Notes: generated by a model not told the origin, from the sequence alone. A stretch of 64,000 nt of DNA from JAVEDQ01 sp963783105 (GCA_963783105.1 CAWAMI010000001.1:372001-436000), one strand, 5' to 3'. Shown: positions 15,841-24,887, counted from the stretch's first letter. Made by a program: numbers and translations.

Positions 15841-16845
15841 ATGCATGCCGTGACTCTGTCCTCGTTCGGCGGTCCCGAGGTGCTGTGCTGGTCCGAGGTC
15901 CCCGACCCGGGCGAACCGGCCGAGGGCGAGATCCTGCTCGACGTCGTCGCCTCCGCGGTGAACCGGGCCGACCTGCTGCAGCGGCAGGGGAACTATCCGC
16001 CCCCGCCGGGCGCCTCCGACATCCTCGGCCTCGAGTGCAGCGGACGGATCGCCGCCCTCGGACCGGGGGTCGAGGGGTTCTCCGACACCACATTCGCTGT
16101 CGGCCAGGAGGTCTGTGCGCTGCTGGCCGGCGGCGGCTACGCGTCGGCCGCGCTGGTGCCCGCGGGTCAGGTGATGCCCGTTCCCGACGGGATCGAGCTG
16201 ATCACCGCCGGTGGGCTGCCGGAGGTGGCCTGCACCGTCTACGACAACCTCTTCCGTACGGCCGCCCTCGCCGATGGTGAGACGGTGCTGATCCACGGAG
16301 GCAGCAGCGGCATCGGCACCTTGGCCATCCAGGTGGTGCGGGCCCTGCGTCCCGCCGCCACGATCGCCGTCACCGCCGGTACCGCCGAGAAGCTCGACCG
16401 CTGCGCCGAACTCGGCGCCGACGTGACGATCAACTACCGGGACGAGGACTTCGTCGAGAAGCTCCGCACCGCCACCGACGGCCGCGGGGCCGACGTGATC
16501 CTCGACAACATGGGCGCGAAGTACCTCTCCCGCAACATCGACGCGCTCGCCCCCGACGGCCGGCTGGTGGTCATCGGGATGCAGGGTGGCGTGAAGGCGG
16601 AGATCAACCTCGGTGCCCTGCTGCCGAAGCGCGGCACGGTGACCGCGAAGAGCCTCCGGGGCCGGCCGCCGGCGCAGAAGGCGGAGATCTGCGCGGGCGT
16701 GGTCCGCGAGGTGTGGCCGGCGATCGCGGACGGACGCGTGCGCCCGGTGATCGACCGGGTGCTGCCGATGTCCGACCCCACCGAGGCGCACACCGTGGTC
16801 GAGTCGTCGACGCACATCGGCAAGGTGCTGCTCGCCGTCCCGTAG
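15841..16845 (+). CDS. NAD(P)H-quinone oxidoreductase, zeta-crystallin/PIG3 type
   Basis: A 334-residue zinc-independent medium-chain reductase. The N-terminal GroES-like fold has SAVNRADLLQRQGNYPPPPG, typical of the PIG3/TP53I3 branch; the Rossmann part has HGGSSGIGTLAIQ and the NADPH-side segment GTAEKLDRCAELGADVTINY. No zinc-ligand cysteines are present. It would reduce quinones or enones with NADPH in the cytoplasm. It is divergent from the Gly/Pro-rich gene, with a 155-base shared upstream region, and convergent with the gene at 16863. Confidence 0.9.
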   Translation: MHAVTLSSFGGPEVLCWSEVPDPGEPAEGEILLDVVASAVNRADLLQRQGNYPPPPGASDILGLECSGRIAALGPGVEGFSDTTFAVGQEVCALLAGGGYASAALVPAGQVMPVPDGIELITAGGLPEVACTVYDNLFRTAALADGETVLIHGGSSGIGTLAIQVVRALRPAATIAVTAGTAEKLDRCAELGADVTINYRDEDFVEKLRTATDGRGADVILDNMGAKYLSRNIDALAPDGRLVVIGMQGGVKAEINLGALLPKRGTVTAKSLRGRPPAQKAEICAGVVREVWPAIADGRVRPVIDRVLPMSDPTEAHTVVESSTHIGKVLLAVP

Positions 16846-16862
16846 AGGCGGGCGCGCGGCGC

Positions 16863-17561
16863 TCAGCCCGAGCGGAGCAGCCCCGCGTAGCCGCTGCTGA
16901 TGCACAGCTTCCCGTTCTGCTTGCCCAGGGAGAACGTGGTCGGGCGGCGCGTGCCGTCGGTGAGGGTGACCGTGCCGCCGGCGGTGCGGGTGACGACGCC
17001 GTTGCTGTTGTTGGTGTGCACCGACTTGATGTCGTAGCTCGCGACGCCGCGGTTGGCGCTGCGGGCGGACTGCGCGGAGTCGGCGAACTCGCTGCTCGAG
17101 ACGTCGTTGCGCCCGCCGGAGCAGAGCTTGTTGTACGCGGCGTCGTAGTTCTGGTCCCGCAGCGCCTTCAGGAAGTCGTTGGCCGCGTCGGCGTTCACCT
17201 TGAGCTGGCTCCGGTAGAGCGCGAAGCCGCCGATCCCGCACGCCGCGAGCAGGACGAAGACGACGCCGAGGACGATGAACAGGATCTTCCGGCCGTTCCC
17301 TCGCCGCGGGGGCGGCGGACCGTAGCCGTAAGGACCCGGCCCGGGTCCGTAGCCGGGCTGCCCGTAGGGGCCGGGGCCACCGGGTCCCTGCGGGCCGGGT
17401 CCGTACCCGGGCGGCGGGCCATATCCCGGCGGGGGCCCGTACCCGGGCGGCGGCCCACCGGGCGGTCCGTAGCCCGGCTGCCCCGGCCCCGGCGCGCCCT
17501 GCCCCGGCGAACCCGGCCCCGGGGAGTTCGGCGGGTGATTCGGATTCCAGGGATCCGTCAC
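16863..17561 (-). CDS. Pro/Gly-rich single-pass membrane protein with DUF4878-like exterior domain
   Basis: A 232-residue protein: about 85 residues of GYGPPPGYGPPPG-type repeats, a basic stop, one membrane helix (about 92-113), then an extracytoplasmic domain (about 115-230) with ANDFLKALRDQNYDAAYNKLC, a helix pattern like the NTF2-like DUF4878 lipoproteins. Two cysteines (KLCSGG and GKLCISSG) may form a disulfide. No enzymatic motif. Its start is 36 bases from that of bpa on the opposite strand, so the two genes share one tight divergent promoter region. Confidence 0.75.
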   Translation of the reverse strand: MTDPWNPNHPPNSPGPGSPGQGAPGPGQPGYGPPGGPPPGYGPPPGYGPPPGYGPGPQGPGGPGPYGQPGYGPGPGPYGYGPPPPRRGNGRKILFIVLGVVFVLLAACGIGGFALYRSQLKVNADAANDFLKALRDQNYDAAYNKLCSGGRNDVSSSEFADSAQSARSANRGVASYDIKSVHTNNSNGVVTRTAGGTVTLTDGTRRPTTFSLGKQNGKLCISSGYAGLLRSG

Positions 17562-17597
17562 GGTCGCGTCCTTCCGACGGCGGGGCAGGATGGGGTC

Positions 17598-18149
17598 ATG
17601 AGCGAGCAGGACCAGCGCATTGTCGTGATCGGCCCCGACGGGTCAACGGTTGCCACGCCGGACACCGCCTCCTCCGAGGAGGACAACGCCACCCGCGGTA
17701 TCGCGGGGATGGTCTCGCAGCCCGACAAGGTGATGCGCATCGGCACCATGATCAAGCAGTTGCTCGAAGAGGTGAAGGCCGCGCCGCTCGACGACGCCAG
17801 CCGCAACCGGCTGCGCGACGTGCACGCCAGCTCGATCCGGGAGCTCGAGGAGGGCCTCGCCCCCGAGCTGCGCGAGGAGCTCGACCGGCTCACCCTGCCC
17901 TTCGGCGAGGACGAGACGCCGAGCGACGCGGAGCTGCGGATCGCCCAGGCCCAGCTCGTGGGCTGGCTGGAGGGACTGTTCCACGGGATCCAGACGGCGC
18001 TGTTCGCCCAGCAGATGGCGGCCCGGTCGCAGCTGGAGGAGATGCGGCGCCGCGCGCTGCCGGGCGGTCTCGGTGCGCACGGCGGGCCCCAGGAGGGCGA
18101 GGTCCTGCCCGGTCCGGGCCGCGCCCCGTCCTCGGGGCCCTACCTGTAG
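17598..18149 (+). CDS. bpa: bacterial proteasome activator
   Basis: A 183-residue homologue of mycobacterial Bpa (Rv3780), the ATP-independent ring that opens the 20S proteasome. The helical core reads NATRGIAGMVSQPDKVMRIG, IKQLLEEVKAAPLDD, LREELDRLTLPF and QLVGWLEGLFHGIQTALFAQQM, all family hallmarks. The C-terminus SSGPYL is the hydrophobic-Tyr-X tail (GQYL in mycobacteria) that docks into the proteasome alpha ring. The ATG at 17598 gives the family length. A proteasome is therefore expected elsewhere in this genome. Confidence 0.93.
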   Translation: MSEQDQRIVVIGPDGSTVATPDTASSEEDNATRGIAGMVSQPDKVMRIGTMIKQLLEEVKAAPLDDASRNRLRDVHASSIRELEEGLAPELREELDRLTLPFGEDETPSDAELRIAQAQLVGWLEGLFHGIQTALFAQQMAARSQLEEMRRRALPGGLGAHGGPQEGEVLPGPGRAPSSGPYL

Positions 18150-18200
18150 TCCTCTGCACCAGCGGCTGCGTACAGATCCCGACGAAGCTGCCGACTGCCC

Positions 18201-18213
18201 GCCCGATTCGGGC
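18201..18213. terminator. small hairpin between convergent genes
   Basis: GCCCGATTCGGGC forms a five-base stem with a three-base loop between the convergent bpa and HAD genes. No T-run follows. It is the only terminator-like element in this 138-base gap, and weak. Confidence 0.3.
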
Positions 18214-18287
18214 CTATAAGTGCTGGTTCTGCGGTGCGACTGCCCAGAGCTTTGTCAAAGTTTGAGCACCCAACCCGCTCGGCCGGG

Positions 18288-19112
18288 TCAGCGGGGCCCG
18301 AACACCCGTTCCAGCACCCGCGCCACCCCGTCGTCGTCGTTCGGCGCCGTGACCTCGTCAGCGACCTCGAGCACCGACTCGTGCGCGTTCCCGACCGCCA
18401 CCCCGTGCCCGGCCCAGCGCAGCATGGGCACGTCGTTGGGCATGTCCCCGAAGGCGAGCACCGCCGAGGGAGCGTGGCCCTGCTCCTCGCACAGCGCGGC
18501 CAGCGTGGACGCCTTGCTGACACCGGCGCCGCTCACCTCGAGCAGTACGTCGCCGGAGTAGGTGACGACGGCCTCCTCGCCGGCGAGTTCGACGACCTGC
18601 TCGTGGATCTCCTCCGCCGCCCGCTCCGGGTGCTTGACCAGCAGCTTCGACACCGGGTCGGCGATCAGGTCCTCGACCTCGGCCACGCGACGGTTCGGCA
18701 TCGCCCAGCTCGGCTCGTAACCGGGCTCGTGGCCGAAGCTCAACCCGGACTCGACGGCGAACTGCACGCCGGGCAGCGCCTCGCGCAGTGCGGTCACGAG
18801 CCGGGCCGCCGACTCCGAGTGCAGGGCGTGCTCACGAACGACCTCGCCGCTGCCGAGGTCGTAGACCAGCGCGCCGTTCGCGCAGATCGCCAGCCCGGAC
18901 GCGCCGGTCGCCTCCACCACAGGCTTCATCCAGCGCGGCGGGCGGCCGGTCACGAAGATGACGAGGGCGCCTGCCGACTCGGCGAGGGACAAGGCGGCAC
19001 GGGTGCGGTCCGAGATCGAGCCGTCCGAGCGCACGAGCGTGCCGTCGAGGTCGGACGCGACGACAGCGAACTGCCCGCCAGCAGAGAACGGCGAACCACC
19101 GGCACCGGTCAT
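18288..19112 (-). CDS. HAD-superfamily (Cof-type) phosphatase
   Basis: A 274-residue HAD hydrolase of the Cof/YbiV type with a C2B cap. Motif I is ASDLDGTLVRSDG, motif II FVTGRPP, motif III the lysine in KLLVKH, and motif IV FGDMPNDVPMLRWAG. Relatives dephosphorylate sugar phosphates, pyridoxal phosphate or flavin nucleotides. The ATG at 19112 overlaps the serS stop (ATGA), so the two are coupled; the serS-HAD pair is common in actinobacteria near the origin. Substrate unknown. Confidence 0.9.
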   Translation of the reverse strand: MTGAGGSPFSAGGQFAVVASDLDGTLVRSDGSISDRTRAALSLAESAGALVIFVTGRPPRWMKPVVEATGASGLAICANGALVYDLGSGEVVREHALHSESAARLVTALREALPGVQFAVESGLSFGHEPGYEPSWAMPNRRVAEVEDLIADPVSKLLVKHPERAAEEIHEQVVELAGEEAVVTYSGDVLLEVSGAGVSKASTLAALCEEQGHAPSAVLAFGDMPNDVPMLRWAGHGVAVGNAHESVLEVADEVTAPNDDDGVARVLERVFGPR

Positions 19113-20359
19113 GCCGGTTCGAGCACCTCGCGTCCACCGAGGTAGGGGCGCAGGGCGGCCGGCACGACCACCGAGCCGTCGTCGGTCTGGTGGTTCTCCA
19201 GGATCGCGACGATCGCCCGCGGCATGGCGACGAGCGTCCCGTTCAGCGTCGCGACCGGTGCGACGCCGTTCTCGCCGCGGGCACGGATGTTGAGCCTCCG
19301 GGCCTGGAAGGTGGTGCAGTTCGACGTCGAGGTCAGCTCCAGCCAGCGCGACTGCGAGGGCAGCCAGGCCTCGCAGTCGAACTTGCGCGCCGCGCTCGAG
19401 CCGAGGTCGCCGGCGGCGACGTCGATGACCCGGTACGGCAGCTCCAGCGATCCGAGGAACTGCTCCTCCCACGCGAGCAGCCGCTGGTGCTCCTCCGCCG
19501 CGTCCTCGGGGGCGACGAAGGCGAACATCTCGACCTTGTCGAACTGGTGCACGCGGATGATGCCGCGGGTGTCCTTGCCGTAGGAGCCGGCCTCGCGGCG
19601 GAAGCACGGGGAGAAGCCTGCGTAGCGCCGCGGCAGGGTGCCTCCGTCGAGGATCTCGTCGGCGTGGAACGCGGCCAGCGGCACCTCGGACGTCCCGACC
19701 AGGTAGTGGTCGTCGACCCGGTAGACCTCCGCGGCGTGGGCGCCGAGGAAGCCGGTGCCCTCCATCGCGTGCGGCAGCACCAGCGCCGGCGGGATGACCG
19801 GGGTGAAGCCGGCCGCGAGCGCCTGGTTCATCGCCAGCTGCAGCAGCGCGAACTCGAGCAGAGCGCCGGGGCCGGTGAGGAAGTAGAAGCGGGATCCGCT
19901 CACCTTCGCGCCCCGGTCGACGTCGATCGCGCCGAGCAGGGTGCCGAGCTCGACGTGGTCGCGCGGCTTCTCCAACGCCGGCTTCGACCCGACCTCGCGC
20001 AGCACGTCGAAGTCGTCCTCGCCGCCGGGCGGTCCCCCCTCGACGACGTTCGGCACGGCTCGGTGCGCCTCGAGCAGCGCCGCCTCCGCGGACGACTGCG
20101 CCGCCTCCGCCTCCTGGACCTCCGCCTTCAGCGTCTTGGCCCGCTCGATCATGGCCGGGCGCTCCTCCGGCGACGCCGAGCGGATCGCCTTGCTGGCGCT
20201 GTTGCTCTCGGCGCGCAGGGCGTCGGCGCGGCTCACGGCCTCGCGCCGGTCCGCGTCGGCGGCGAGCAGGCGATCGACGGCGTCCGGGCCCTCGCCGCGG
20301 GCCCGCTGGGACTCCCGGACCCGCTCCGGATCGTCGCGGACGAGGCGCAGATCAATCAC
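19109..20359 (-). CDS. serS: seryl-tRNA synthetase
   Basis: A 416-residue class II synthetase that charges tRNA-Ser. The N-terminal coiled-coil arm (about residues 30-100) binds the long variable arm of the tRNA; motif 2 is FRREAGSYGKDTRGIIRVHQ and motif 3 NGTLVAMPRAIVAILE. Length is normal. It starts at GTG 20359 (VIDLRLVRDDPE). It follows pheA by 54 bases on the same strand and overlaps the HAD gene. A cognate tRNA-Ser(TGA) lies at 9305-9393. Confidence 0.97.
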   Translation of the reverse strand: MIDLRLVRDDPERVRESQRARGEGPDAVDRLLAADADRREAVSRADALRAESNSASKAIRSASPEERPAMIERAKTLKAEVQEAEAAQSSAEAALLEAHRAVPNVVEGGPPGGEDDFDVLREVGSKPALEKPRDHVELGTLLGAIDVDRGAKVSGSRFYFLTGPGALLEFALLQLAMNQALAAGFTPVIPPALVLPHAMEGTGFLGAHAAEVYRVDDHYLVGTSEVPLAAFHADEILDGGTLPRRYAGFSPCFRREAGSYGKDTRGIIRVHQFDKVEMFAFVAPEDAAEEHQRLLAWEEQFLGSLELPYRVIDVAAGDLGSSAARKFDCEAWLPSQSRWLELTSTSNCTTFQARRLNIRARGENGVAPVATLNGTLVAMPRAIVAILENHQTDDGSVVVPAALRPYLGGREVLEPA

Positions 20360-20413
20360 GGCGGATCACGCCCCGAGGTTATCGGAGCAGGTCAGTCGCT
20401 CGGCTTCGACAGC

Positions 20414-21343
20414 TTAGTCATCGACGGGGAGCCCGCGGATGCCCTCGAGCCAGCGGGACGCCTCGGCGAAGTTGTCGTCGGCCACGCCGAGGCGGAGCTG
20501 CGGGGTCCGGCCGTCGGCCCGCGGATAGGAGCCGAGGAAGCGCAGGTCGGCGCAGATCCGATGCAGCGCGGACAGCGCCTCGCCGACCCGGGCGTCGGCG
20601 ACATGGCCCTCGCAGTCGATGGAGAAGCAGTACCGGCCGAGCCCCTGCCCCGTCGGCCGCGACTCGAGCCGGCTCAGGTTGACCCCCCGGACGGCGAACT
20701 CGGTGAGCATCTCGAGCAGGGCGCCCGGGTGGTCGTCGCGCTCGAACGCGACGACGGTGGTGCGGTCGGCGCCGGTACGCGGCGGCGGCGGGCCGGGAGG
20801 GACGACGAGCACGAACCGGGTGACGGCGCCGTCGACGTCGTGCACGCCGTCCGCGAGCACGTCGAGCCCGTACTGCTCGGCGGCGAAGGCGCCGGCGAGC
20901 GCCGCGTCGAGCCGGCCGCGCGCGACGTCACGGGCGGCGTCGGCGTTGGACGCCGCCGGCTGCCAGCGGTAGCCGGGCAGATTGTCCGCGAGCCAGTGCC
21001 GGCACTGCGGCTGGGAGTGCGGATGGCCCCCGACGGACCGGACGCCGTCGAGCTCCGTGCCCGGCCGGCCGAGCAGCGCGAAGCGGATCGGCAGCAGCAC
21101 CTCGCGCCGGATGTGCACGGGGTCGCCGGCGATCAGCTCGTCCAGAGTCGCGGGGACGGCGCCCTCGACCGAGTTCTCGAACGGGACCAGGGCGGCATCC
21201 GCCCGACCTTCCCGGACCGCCTCGAGCGCGGCGACCACGCTCGGGGCGGGGTTGATCTCGGCGTCGACCGACTCCGGCAGCGTCCGCAGCGCGGCTTCGG
21301 TGAAGGTGCCGGGCGGCCCGAGGTAGGTGAGGCGCAGGGGCAC
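20414..21343 (-). CDS. pheA: prephenate dehydratase
   Basis: A 309-residue monofunctional enzyme converting prephenate to phenylpyruvate in phenylalanine synthesis. The catalytic domain (about 1-190) starts LTYLGPPGTFTEAALRTLPE and contains the TRF motif (GAVTRFVLV) with the catalytic Thr. The C-terminal ACT domain (about 215-295) has GALLEMLTEF and the ESRP motif (SRLESRPTGQGLGRYCFSID), the phenylalanine feedback site. GTG start at 21343. It is divergent from larB and leads the pheA-serS-HAD cluster. Confidence 0.96.
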   Translation of the reverse strand: MPLRLTYLGPPGTFTEAALRTLPESVDAEINPAPSVVAALEAVREGRADAALVPFENSVEGAVPATLDELIAGDPVHIRREVLLPIRFALLGRPGTELDGVRSVGGHPHSQPQCRHWLADNLPGYRWQPAASNADAARDVARGRLDAALAGAFAAEQYGLDVLADGVHDVDGAVTRFVLVVPPGPPPPRTGADRTTVVAFERDDHPGALLEMLTEFAVRGVNLSRLESRPTGQGLGRYCFSIDCEGHVADARVGEALSALHRICADLRFLGSYPRADGRTPQLRLGVADDNFAEASRWLEGIRGLPVDD

Positions 21344-21422
21344 ACCCGCAGTCTAGGGAGCGTCCTCGGCCAGGCCCGGCAGGAGACGCCGCCTGGTTGA
21401 GTCGCCTGGTTGAGTAGGAGGC

Positions 21423-22199
21423 GTGGACCGCGCCGAGCTCACCGCGCTGCTGCGGCAGGTGGCGGACGGGACGACGTCGCCGGACTCCGCGGCCGACCGC
21501 CTGGTCTCGGGCCCGCTCGGCGCGGACGCAGCCGGCCAGGTCGACCTCGGTTTCGCCCGCGTCGACACCCACCGCCGGCTGCGCACCGGCGACCCCGAGG
21601 TGGTCTACGGGGCGGGGAAGACGGCGGAGCAGACGGTCGGGATCGTCGAGACCCTGCAGGCCTCCGACGGCGGCCGCCCGGTTCTCGTGACGCGGTGTCC
21701 ACCGGAGGCGCGAGACGCCATCTCCTCGCGCTGGCCCGGGGCGTTGGTCGAAGGGTCGACCGTGGTCGTCGGACCGATGCCGGAGCCCCGGGGGACCGTC
21801 GCCGTCGTCGCGGCCGGGACGTCCGACCTGACCGTCGCGACAGAGGCGGCGCTCACCGTGCGGGCCTTCGGCGCGGGTGCGGACGTCATCCCCGACGTCG
21901 GGGTCGCCGGGCTGCACCGGCTGCTCGCCGTCCGGGACCGGCTGGAGACGGCCGACTGCCTCGTCGTCCTCGCCGGCATGGAAGGTGCCCTGCCGAGCGT
22001 GGTGGGCGGGCTCGTCGGGACGCCGCTGGTCGCGGTGCCGACCAGCGTCGGCTACGGCGCGAGCTTCGGCGGGCTGGCGGCACTGCTGGCGATGCTGAAC
22101 TCCTGCGCCCCGGGCGTCGTCGTCTGCAACATCGACAACGGGTTCGGCGCCGGAGTGTTCGCGGCCCGCGTCGCCCGGCGGGTCGGGTCGGGCCGGTGA
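21423..22199 (+). CDS. larB: nickel-pincer cofactor biosynthesis protein LarB
   Basis: A 258-residue homologue of LarB, which carboxylates nicotinic acid adenine dinucleotide and cleaves the phosphoanhydride in the first step to the nickel-pincer nucleotide. The AIR-carboxylase-like C-terminal half shows AAGTSDLTVATEAA, AGMEGALPSVVGGLV and GYGASFGGLAALLAMLNSCA. AGGAGG lies unusually close to the GTG start (one base between), yet no better start exists. Its TGA overlaps the GTG of larC. larA and larE are not in the window, so the cofactor's client enzyme is elsewhere. Confidence 0.92.
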   Translation: MDRAELTALLRQVADGTTSPDSAADRLVSGPLGADAAGQVDLGFARVDTHRRLRTGDPEVVYGAGKTAEQTVGIVETLQASDGGRPVLVTRCPPEARDAISSRWPGALVEGSTVVVGPMPEPRGTVAVVAAGTSDLTVATEAALTVRAFGAGADVIPDVGVAGLHRLLAVRDRLETADCLVVLAGMEGALPSVVGGLVGTPLVAVPTSVGYGASFGGLAALLAMLNSCAPGVVVCNIDNGFGAGVFAARVARRVGSGR

Positions 22200-23395
22200 C
22201 CGCGCACGAGGCCGCCCGCGTCGGCTGGCTCGATCTCTCGTCCGGGGCGAGCGGCGACATGCTGCTCGGGGCGCTGGTCGGCGCCGGGGTCCCCCTCGAG
22301 GTCGTGCGGGACGCCCTGGAGCCGCTCGGCGTGCCGGTCGCCGTCGACGTCGAGGCGGTCCGGCGGGCCGGACTCGCGGCGACCCGGGCGGCGGTGTCGG
22401 CGCCGGAGACCGGCCAACCGCGGCGCACTCTCGCCGACGTCCGGACGCTGCTCGCGGCGCTACCGGACGAGGGCGCCCGGGGCACCGCCGAGCGCGTCTT
22501 CGAGACCCTCGCGACCGCCGAGGCCCGCGTGCACGGGACGTCGCCGGACGAGGTGCACTTCCACGAGGTGGGGGCGCTCGATGCGCTCGCCGACGTCGTC
22601 GGCGTGGTGGCCGCGGTGCGGCACCTCCGGCTGGATCGGCTCGTCGCCTCGCCGGTGGCCCTGGGTGGCGGGACGACGGCGAGCGCGCACGGCCGCCTCC
22701 CCGTGCCGGCCCCGGCCGTGCTGGAGTTGGTGCGGGCCGCGCGGCTGCCGACCGCCGCGAGCGTCGCCGACGTCGAGCTCTGCACCCCGACCGGCGCGGC
22801 GCTCGTCTCGACGCTCGCCGACGGCTTCGGCGCGATGCCGGCGATGACGGTCCGCCACGTCGGGGTCGGGGCGGGCGCACGCGACCGCGACGAGGCGCCC
22901 AACGTCGTCCGCCTCGTGGTCGGCGACGGCGCCCCCGGAGCGGACGGGCCGCCGGCCGCACCGGCCGTGGTTCTCGAGGCCAACGTCGACGACCTCGACC
23001 CGCGGGTGTGGCCGACGGTGGTCGCGGCGCTGCTCGCCGCGGGCGCGGCCGACGCGTGGCTGACCCCGGTCCTCATGAAGAAGGGACGCCCGGCCCACGT
23101 GCTGAGCGCGCTGGTCGCGCCGCACGACGTCGGACGCGTCCGCGAGCTGATCTACCGCCAGACGAGCACGCTCGGCGTCCGGGAGACGACGACGACCAAG
23201 CGTCCGCTGGCTCGCGACGTGGCTGCCGTCGAGGTCGAGGGGCACCGCATCGCGGTCAAGCGCGGATTCCTCCCGGACGGGACGCTGGTGACGGCGCAGC
23301 CGGAGTGGGAGGACATCGCCGCGGCGGCCACCGCGCTCGGACGGTCGGCCCGTGACGTGCTGGCCGCCGCGTCCGACGAGGCCCGCCGGCTGTAG
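22196..23395 (+). CDS. larC: nickel insertion protein LarC
   Basis: A 399-residue LarC, the CTP-dependent cyclometallase that inserts nickel into the pincer nucleotide. It opens GWLDLSSGASGDMLLGALVGAG, has HFHEVGALDALADVVGV in the middle and the C-terminal half (LEANVDDLDPRVW, VLMKKGRPAHVLSALV, TLGVRETTTTKRPLARDV) in the same frame. In Lactiplantibacillus the two halves are joined by programmed frameshifting (larC1/larC2); here they are fused. The GTGA overlap with larB indicates coupled translation. Confidence 0.94.
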   Translation: MTAHEAARVGWLDLSSGASGDMLLGALVGAGVPLEVVRDALEPLGVPVAVDVEAVRRAGLAATRAAVSAPETGQPRRTLADVRTLLAALPDEGARGTAERVFETLATAEARVHGTSPDEVHFHEVGALDALADVVGVVAAVRHLRLDRLVASPVALGGGTTASAHGRLPVPAPAVLELVRAARLPTAASVADVELCTPTGAALVSTLADGFGAMPAMTVRHVGVGAGARDRDEAPNVVRLVVGDGAPGADGPPAAPAVVLEANVDDLDPRVWPTVVAALLAAGAADAWLTPVLMKKGRPAHVLSALVAPHDVGRVRELIYRQTSTLGVRETTTTKRPLARDVAAVEVEGHRIAVKRGFLPDGTLVTAQPEWEDIAAAATALGRSARDVLAAASDEARRL

Positions 23396-23438
23396 GAGCG
23401 GGCGAGGCCGGACGGGCTCGGCTGCGCGTGGCGACGGG

Positions 23439-23753
23439 TCAGACGCAGGGCCGCGGGAACGGCGCGAACGAGGCGGACGGCAGCGCCTCGACCCGGAGCT
23501 TGAGCATCTGCCGCTGCAGCAGGAGCACCTCGCGTTCGCGGCGCCACCGCCGCGCCCGTACGGGGTGGCCTCGGGCCGGCCGACGCGCCTCGAGGCACTC
23601 CATGGAGGCCTGGAACGCGACGACGGTGGCCAGCAGTTCGAGCACCTCGTCGGAGGGACAGGGAGCCCCTGCCGACCGGCCCTCGAGGCGGGCGGACTTG
23701 TCGGACGGCTCGGGTCGGCCGGAGGGCCGTTCCTCGGGCGGGAGCGCGGTCAT
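23439..23753 (-). CDS. hypothetical 104-residue helical protein
   Basis: Frame with coding-like third positions. The C-terminal half is strongly helical (SDEVLELLATVVAFQASMEC, RREREVLLLQRQMLKLRVEA) and the first 40 residues are polar. No domain recognised. ATG 23753 has an upstream GGAG; the GTG at 23813 that would add 20 residues has none. It ends 43 bases from the larC stop, convergent. Confidence 0.5.
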   Translation of the reverse strand: MTALPPEERPSGRPEPSDKSARLEGRSAGAPCPSDEVLELLATVVAFQASMECLEARRPARGHPVRARRWRREREVLLLQRQMLKLRVEALPSASFAPFPRPCV

Positions 23754-23984
23754 GGCGGCTCCAGTGACAGCAGCGGCGGGACACCGGCAGCGGACGTGAG
23801 GGTCAGTCGTCACAGCGCGAAATTCTGACGAACCGGCGAGCGGCGACGGGCAGTGCTGACCTTCTTATCGCCCCTCCCGACGCTAAAGGAAACCCCCTTC
23901 GCGAAACTCGTGGCAACGCGTTCCGGCGCGTCACGACGACGCGGCCGACATCGTCTGGTAACCGACGCGGAGCGACGCGAGCCT

Positions 23985-24887
23985 TCAGCGTTGGGTCATC
24001 GAGTAGCGCAACTTCGCCATCATGTTCTCGCTCCCGGGCACGAGTCCGGCGTCGCTGAGCAGGCCGTCCACCCGCTCGGCCAGCTGCTCCGGGTCCCACC
24101 GCGTCCCGCCGTTCTCGATCGCCGCCGCGCTGGTCCACGGCCGGTACGCCTCGACGGTGTCGCCCTGCACGCCGAACACCTTGCCGCTGATGTGCTGGGC
24201 GCGGTCGCTGCAGAGGAACGCCACCATCGGCGCGACGTTGTCCGGGTGCCAGAAGTCGAAGCCGCCCTCGTCGGCGTCCCCGCCGGGGATGGAGCCGTAG
24301 GCGCCCTCGGTCATCCGCGTCCGCGCCGCCGGAGCGATGGCGTTGCACCGCACCCCGTAGCGCGCCATCTCCTGCGCCACGATGGTGGAGAACGCCGCGA
24401 TGCCGGCCTTGGCGGCCCCGTAGTTGGACTGACCGAAGTTGCCGAGCAGGCCCGAGGTGCTGGCGGTGCAGACGACCGCCCCGGGCCGCTTCTCGTCCCT
24501 CCAGTACGCGCAGGCCGCGTGGGTCGGCGCGTAGTGACCGCGCAGGTGCACGCGGATCACCGCGTCCCATTCCTCGGGGGTCATCTTGACCAGCGTCCGG
24601 TCCCGCAGGATGCCGGCGTTGTTGACCAGGGCGTCGAGGGCGCCGAACTCGTCGACCGCCCGCCGGATCAGGGCATCGGCGGCGTCCGTGTCGGCGACGT
24701 CCCCGCCGTCGTGCACGGCCGAGCCGCCGAGCTCCCGGATCTCCGCGACCACGCCCTCGCCCGCCTCGGCGTCGAGTTCGCTGACAACCACGGCGGCGCC
24801 CTGACGTCCGCACTCGAGCGCCTCGCCACGGCCGATTCCTCGGCCGGCACCGGTAACGACCACCACTTTTCCGTCCAACAGACTCAT
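23985..24887 (-). CDS. short-chain dehydrogenase (hydroxyacyl-CoA dehydrogenase type)
   Basis: A 300-residue classical SDR: the NAD(P) motif VTGAGRGIGRGEA, NNAGILRD, the catalytic Ser in CTASTSGLLGNFGQ, and YGAAKAG giving Tyr-x-x-x-Lys. The C-terminal extension with YRPWTSAAAIENGGTRW is typical of the MFE-2/HSD17B4-like branch that oxidises 3-hydroxyacyl-CoA. It is divergent from the haem-oxygenase-like gene, and with the acyl-CoA genes to the right fits a fatty-acyl pathway. Exact substrate not determined. Confidence 0.88.
   Translation of the reverse strand: MSLLDGKVVVVTGAGRGIGRGEALECGRQGAAVVVSELDAEAGEGVVAEIRELGGSAVHDGGDVADTDAADALIRRAVDEFGALDALVNNAGILRDRTLVKMTPEEWDAVIRVHLRGHYAPTHAACAYWRDEKRPGAVVCTASTSGLLGNFGQSNYGAAKAGIAAFSTIVAQEMARYGVRCNAIAPAARTRMTEGAYGSIPGGDADEGGFDFWHPDNVAPMVAFLCSDRAQHISGKVFGVQGDTVEAYRPWTSAAAIENGGTRWDPEQLAERVDGLLSDAGLVPGSENMMAKLRYSMTQR

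Noticed and set aside
15187..17241. Minus-strand frame of 684 codons over the quinone reductase and repeat proteins
   Set aside because: Overlaps three supported genes in other frames; composition is shadow-like.
18288..19607. Longer start for the HAD phosphatase up to 19607
   Set aside because: It would overlap serS by about 500 bases. The ATG at 19112 gives normal family length and an ATGA overlap.
19190..21400. Plus-strand frame of 736 codons over serS and pheA
   Set aside because: Antisense shadow; repetitive charged composition and no domain.
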